Assembly (NCBI GenBank): GCA_031279965.1
Contig: JAITHM010000002.1
Location: 1-8,353 of the forward strand
Direction of reading: 5' to 3'
Source: Spirochaetaceae bacterium
GTDB taxonomy: Bacteria; Spirochaetota; Spirochaetia; Treponematales; Breznakiellaceae
Length of the DNA stretch: 8,353 bases
In this document: positions 5,544 through 8,353 of the stretch, piece after piece
How positions within the stretch are numbered: the first letter of the stretch is position 1
Layout: every line of letters starts with the position of its first letter
Position numbers and translations under genes: made by a program
The notes under the pieces: generated by a model
The model's input: the letters and a program-made list of their open reading frames with translations, nothing else
What the model was told of the DNA's origin: nothing
The model's database searches: none

Positions 5544-6584
5544 ATGAAAGATCAGTATATGCCGCATAAAATTATTTATATAGGCATCACGTGCATGCTT
5601 CTTGCATGCTATTCGTTTTCTCGCGGTGAGGGTGCCGGGAGAACAGAACGAAGTGTCAGCGCTGTCCCGCTGAAAAAAGATGTTTGGCAGACACTGTCGC
5701 TTCCTTGCTGGGCGGCGTTCCCTTCTGCTGTCACGCCCGGAGAGTATACAACTATTGTGTATGTGGGGGGTGAAAACCGGCCCAATCGGGTGCGCCGGGC
5801 AAATCTTTATAATGCAGCAGGGAAAAAACTTGCCGGTGCGGCGTTTTTCCGATATGAACTTGACGAAGCCGGACATACAATAGAGGCAGCTTTTCTTGCA
5901 CCGCCATCAACGAGTGCCGGCGGATCCGCGTATATTGCTTTTGAAGAAGACGGCGTTGAACAGGGAATGATTCCATTTATCATAAAAAAACGGGATTTTA
6001 CCGCGGAAACGATTCCGCTTGATGAAGGTAATACGAATATTCGTACGGTGCCTGATCCCCGGAAGACTGCTGAATCTCAGCGTCTGTGGGCGATACTTTC
6101 AACAACGGGAAGTGAAGTCTGGGCACAAGGCGTTTTTACTACACCGGTTCCTGCAAATACACGGCGATCAAGTTTTTTTGGCGACCGGCGTGTTTATAAA
6201 TATTCTACCGGAAAGACTGATACATCAGTTCATGCTGGTATTGACTACGCTGTGCCGCGGGGAACACCGGTTCATGCCTGTGCAGCGGGTAAGGTTGCCC
6301 TTGCTTCACCCCGCATTGTAACAGGGAATTCAATTGTGTTGGAACATCTCCCAGGCATTTATTCGTTATACTATCATCTTGACAAAATTGCTGTTGCGGA
6401 AGGGGCTCTTGTCAAAAAAGGAGATCTTATAGGCTATTCTGGTTCAACAGGACTTTCAACAGGACCGCATCTTCACTGGGAAATCCGCGTGTCGACGGAA
6501 AATGCCGACCCTGATGCGTTTTGCACAAGAAGCGCGCTTGACCGGGGGGCAATTCTTTCGTGGCTTTTTACGGGGCGCGAATGA
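5544..6584 (+). CDS. M23 (LytM-type) peptidoglycan endopeptidase, predicted lipoprotein
   Basis: Zinc metallopeptidase of 346 residues expected to cut peptide cross-links or stems in the cell wall. The N-terminus has a basic start, a hydrophobic stretch (about 10-20) and a lipobox, LLAC, with C22 as the likely lipidated residue, so it should be anchored in a membrane facing the periplasm. Residues 45-150 look beta-rich and may be an Ig-like spacer. The catalytic domain (about 207-316) is complete: HAGID gives H230 and D234, YYHLD gives H278, and GPHLHWEI gives H309 and H311, so an active enzyme is expected. The start at 5544 has a weak ribosome binding site; Met6 (5559) is an alternative and would still keep the signal peptide. 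It follows recJ by 41 bp, and its end overlaps the kinase gene. The family is certain; the physiological role (division, growth or flagellar insertion) is not shown. Confidence 0.92.
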   Translation: MKDQYMPHKIIYIGITCMLLACYSFSRGEGAGRTERSVSAVPLKKDVWQTLSLPCWAAFPSAVTPGEYTTIVYVGGENRPNRVRRANLYNAAGKKLAGAAFFRYELDEAGHTIEAAFLAPPSTSAGGSAYIAFEEDGVEQGMIPFIIKKRDFTAETIPLDEGNTNIRTVPDPRKTAESQRLWAILSTTGSEVWAQGVFTTPVPANTRRSSFFGDRRVYKYSTGKTDTSVHAGIDYAVPRGTPVHACAAGKVALASPRIVTGNSIVLEHLPGIYSLYYHLDKIAVAEGALVKKGDLIGYSGSTGLSTGPHLHWEIRVSTENADPDAFCTRSALDRGAILSWLFTGRE

Positions 6585-7777
6585 ATCCTTTTATTCTGCA
6601 AACCCTGCGTAAATTCGATAAAATTACCCACGAGCAAGCGCGTGATATTTTTGCGTATACCATTGAGGAAATAGACCGGCTTGAAACAGTGCTTAATTCA
6701 ATTAACATTGGGATACTGGTCTGTGATAGTGCGCATAAACTACTGCTTACCAATCAGTTTGCCAGGCGTATTCTGCGTGTGCGCGCTTACGAGCATGGTT
6801 CTGATCCTGTATGGCTTGTGACACATGATGACGGCGTTGCCGAATTTCTTAAAACAGCGCTTCGCAGTGGAGACAGAATTGAAGGCCGTGAATTTGAAAT
6901 TGAAACACGGAGCAGCACCCGCCGTCTTTTAAGTTTTGATGTACTGCCGTTGGTTAAATTGTATCAGGTAACAGGAACAGTAATTCTTGTTGAAGACATA
7001 ACAAAAAAACGAGCACGTGAAGCAAAGCTCCATCGCATAGAGACACTGGCAAGTCTTACCACGCTTGCCGCCGGCGTTGCGCACGAAATAAAAAATCCGC
7101 TTGCTTCAATTTCAATACATATTCAGCTTGTTTCAAAGACCTTTGAAAAGATACGGCAGGAAAATATGGCAATTGCTGCCATGCTTCCTTTTGACAAACT
7201 TACCAATCACCTTGATATTGTAAGTGAAGAAATTGAGCGGCTTAATCATATTGTTGTTGATTTTCTTTTTGCGGTTCGTCCGATGGATCTTACATTACGT
7301 AAGGGCAATATGAATGAGCTTATATATGGCATTGTCAAATTTATTGGTCCTGAGCTGGAGCAGCGTCATATTGCATGTGTTCTTGATTTATCTGATAAGC
7401 TGCCGCATTTCCAGTTTGATGAACGCTATATAAAAGAAGCCTTGCTTAATCTTATCAAGAATGCTATTGAAGCAATGCGCGAAAAAAAAGACGGCGGAAC
7501 ACTCAGTATAAAAACTGAGCATAATGATGCTGATGTTATCATCACGATAGCTGATACAGGTTCAGGAATCAGCAAAAAGCATCTGTCAAAAATTTTTGAA
7601 CCTTACTGGACGACCAAAGAGACCGGCACAGGACTTGGGCTTACGCTGGTTTTTAAGATTATTCGTGAACACCGCGGCGAAATTACCGTCCGTTCCGAGC
7701 CTGGAAAAGGAACCTCTTTTATTATCACGCTGCCTATGCCCCAGACTGAACAGAGACTCCTTGACTGTAACACTTGA
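6581..7777 (+). CDS. Soluble PAS-domain sensor histidine kinase (NtrB/AtoS-like)
   Basis: Two-component sensor kinase that should phosphorylate itself on histidine and pass the phosphate to a response regulator. I chose the ATG at 6581 (398 residues), which overlaps the peptidase stop as ATGA and has GGGG 5 bases before it; a GTG at 6560 would add seven residues. No membrane segment is seen, so it is cytoplasmic. A PAS-like sensor domain covers about 33-140, ending in TVILVEDITKKR. The phosphoacceptor is H168 in GVAHEIKNPLASI. The ATP domain has the N box (NLIKNAIEAM, N290/N294), G1 (DTGSGIS, D325), the F box (IFEPYWTT) and G2 (GTGLGLTL, from 348). The dimerisation helices seem separated by a longer than usual stretch (about 187-205). 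No response regulator gene is in the window, so its partner is unknown. Confidence 0.92.
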   Translation: MNPFILQTLRKFDKITHEQARDIFAYTIEEIDRLETVLNSINIGILVCDSAHKLLLTNQFARRILRVRAYEHGSDPVWLVTHDDGVAEFLKTALRSGDRIEGREFEIETRSSTRRLLSFDVLPLVKLYQVTGTVILVEDITKKRAREAKLHRIETLASLTTLAAGVAHEIKNPLASISIHIQLVSKTFEKIRQENMAIAAMLPFDKLTNHLDIVSEEIERLNHIVVDFLFAVRPMDLTLRKGNMNELIYGIVKFIGPELEQRHIACVLDLSDKLPHFQFDERYIKEALLNLIKNAIEAMREKKDGGTLSIKTEHNDADVIITIADTGSGISKKHLSKIFEPYWTTKETGTGLGLTLVFKIIREHRGEITVRSEPGKGTSFIITLPMPQTEQRLLDCNT

Positions 7778-7784
7778 ATTACAG
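7765..7784 (+). other. Inverted repeat spanning the two convergent stop codons
   Basis: CTGTAA (7765-7770) and TTACAG (7779-7784) form a perfect 6-bp stem with an 8-base loop. The element covers the kinase TGA and the TAA of the opposing gene, which are one base apart. It is AT-rich and lacks T runs on either side, so a terminator function is only a weak possibility. Confidence 0.25.
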
Positions 7785-8353
7785 ACGAATATATTCGCCA
7801 ACACGAAGCGGTTTTATCTGTGATGTATACTGAGGGTGCGTTTTTAAAAACTGATCAATTTCATAAAGAGGATAAACCAACGGTTCGTCACTGAGGCTGA
7901 TAGTGCCAAAGTGCATAGGAATGGCAGTTTTTGCTTTGAGATCGTCTGTCGCACGGAAAAATTCAGCAATATTCATATGCGAATAATGCATAAACCAGCG
8001 TGGTTCGTATGCGCCTGCTCCAAGTAGTGCATAATCGATGGCGTAACGGCGTCCATATTCTTCAAAACCGCGAAAATATCCGGTATCGCCAGAAAAATAA
8101 AAAGTTTTGGAAGCTTCAATAAGGTAGCTTCCCCAAAGAGTTGTGTTGCGCGCCTGCCAGAGCCGCCGTGACCAATGCTGTGCAGGAAGCAGTGTATAGC
8201 GGACGTTTCCCACCGTTACAGCCTGCCACCAGTCAAGCTCATGAACCTCCTGTGCGCCATAATCAAGCAAGAATTTTTTTAATTCGAGCGGTACGATGAA
8301 TACGGCATTTTTTTTAATGAGATGTTTGATTGAATAAGGATCAAGATGGTCGT
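7779..8353 (-). CDS. Metallo-beta-lactamase-fold hydrolase, NAPE-PLD/UlaG-like (N-terminus beyond the window)
   Basis: The reverse strand is open from the right edge to a TAA at 7781-7779, giving 190 visible residues; the true start is outside. The TTG at 8270 is internal and not a start, because the preceding codons continue the domain. The visible part begins with DHLD, the end of the HxHxDH metal motif. It continues with FSGDTGYF, whose aspartate is a metal ligand, then AGAYEPRWFM, HMNIAEFF, and IPMHFGTISLSDEPL, whose histidine is the last ligand. This set is typical of the NAPE-PLD-like branch of the metallo-beta-lactamase superfamily (Lactamase_B_2), which includes phosphodiesterases and lactonases; bacterial members mostly have unknown substrates. 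It converges on the kinase gene with a single base between stops. The fold is certain; the substrate is unknown. Confidence 0.88.
   Translation of the reverse strand, partial: DHLDPYSIKHLIKKNAVFIVPLELKKFLLDYGAQEVHELDWWQAVTVGNVRYTLLPAQHWSRRLWQARNTTLWGSYLIEASKTFYFSGDTGYFRGFEEYGRRYAIDYALLGAGAYEPRWFMHYSHMNIAEFFRATDDLKAKTAIPMHFGTISLSDEPLVYPLYEIDQFLKTHPQYTSQIKPLRVGEYIRL

Noticed and set aside
5286..5876. Long open frame on the minus strand opposite recJ and the M23 gene
   Set aside because: It lies antisense to two well-supported genes, shows no family motif, and has a cysteine- and arginine-rich composition typical of a shadow frame.
7482..7489. A8 run in the kinase gene as a phase-variation tract
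   Set aside because: The run encodes an ordinary Glu-Lys-Lys stretch and is too short to be a convincing contingency locus.
1..8353. tRNA, rRNA, CRISPR array, insertion sequence or prophage parts
   Set aside because: Almost all of the window is coding sequence of recognised families, the gaps are under about 75 bp, and I saw no direct-repeat array, transposase or tRNA-like sequence.

Overview
The window is gene-dense bacterial DNA of moderate GC, and every gap between genes is under about 75 bp. The best guess at origin is a flagellated spirochaete close to Treponema. Supporting signs are a motility-associated factor (DUF115/MptE-like) gene next to rnc, an M23 lipoprotein with a spirochaete-style lipobox, and an AtoS/NtrB-like soluble kinase. 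This assignment comes from gene content and protein character only, not from a database search.

Left block, minus strand, read from right to left: ddl (D-Ala-D-Ala ligase), then rpmF (ribosomal protein L32), acpP (acyl carrier protein), rnc (RNase III) and a DUF115 motility-associated factor that runs off the left edge. rpmF has a good sigma-70-type promoter whose -35 box lies across the ddl stop codon. The rpmF-acpP-rnc-maf run is tightly packed; rnc and maf share a TGATG stop/start. The plsX and fab genes that separate rpmF from acpP in many bacteria are absent here.

Middle and right block, plus strand, divergent from ddl across 72 bp: recJ (single-strand DNA 5'-3' exonuclease, TTG start behind a GAGGG ribosome binding site), an M23 (LytM-type) peptidoglycan hydrolase lipoprotein, and a PAS-containing soluble histidine kinase that starts inside the end of the peptidase gene (ATGA overlap). 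One base beyond the kinase stop is the stop of a convergent metallo-beta-lactamase-fold hydrolase (NAPE-PLD/UlaG-like), whose N-terminus is beyond the right edge.

The most notable observation is in RecJ. It is 711 residues long, well above the usual 560-580. The excess is a block of about 130 residues inserted inside the DHH catalytic domain, between the AGCGVA helix and the GTIADL motif. By eye this block reads as a shortened DnaQ/RNase T-type 3'-5' exonuclease fold whose catalytic acids are largely replaced. RecJ's own metal-binding residues are all present. This suggests a working RecJ carrying an inactive exonuclease-like module, perhaps for DNA or protein binding. The remaining genes are ordinary housekeeping, cell-wall and signalling genes.
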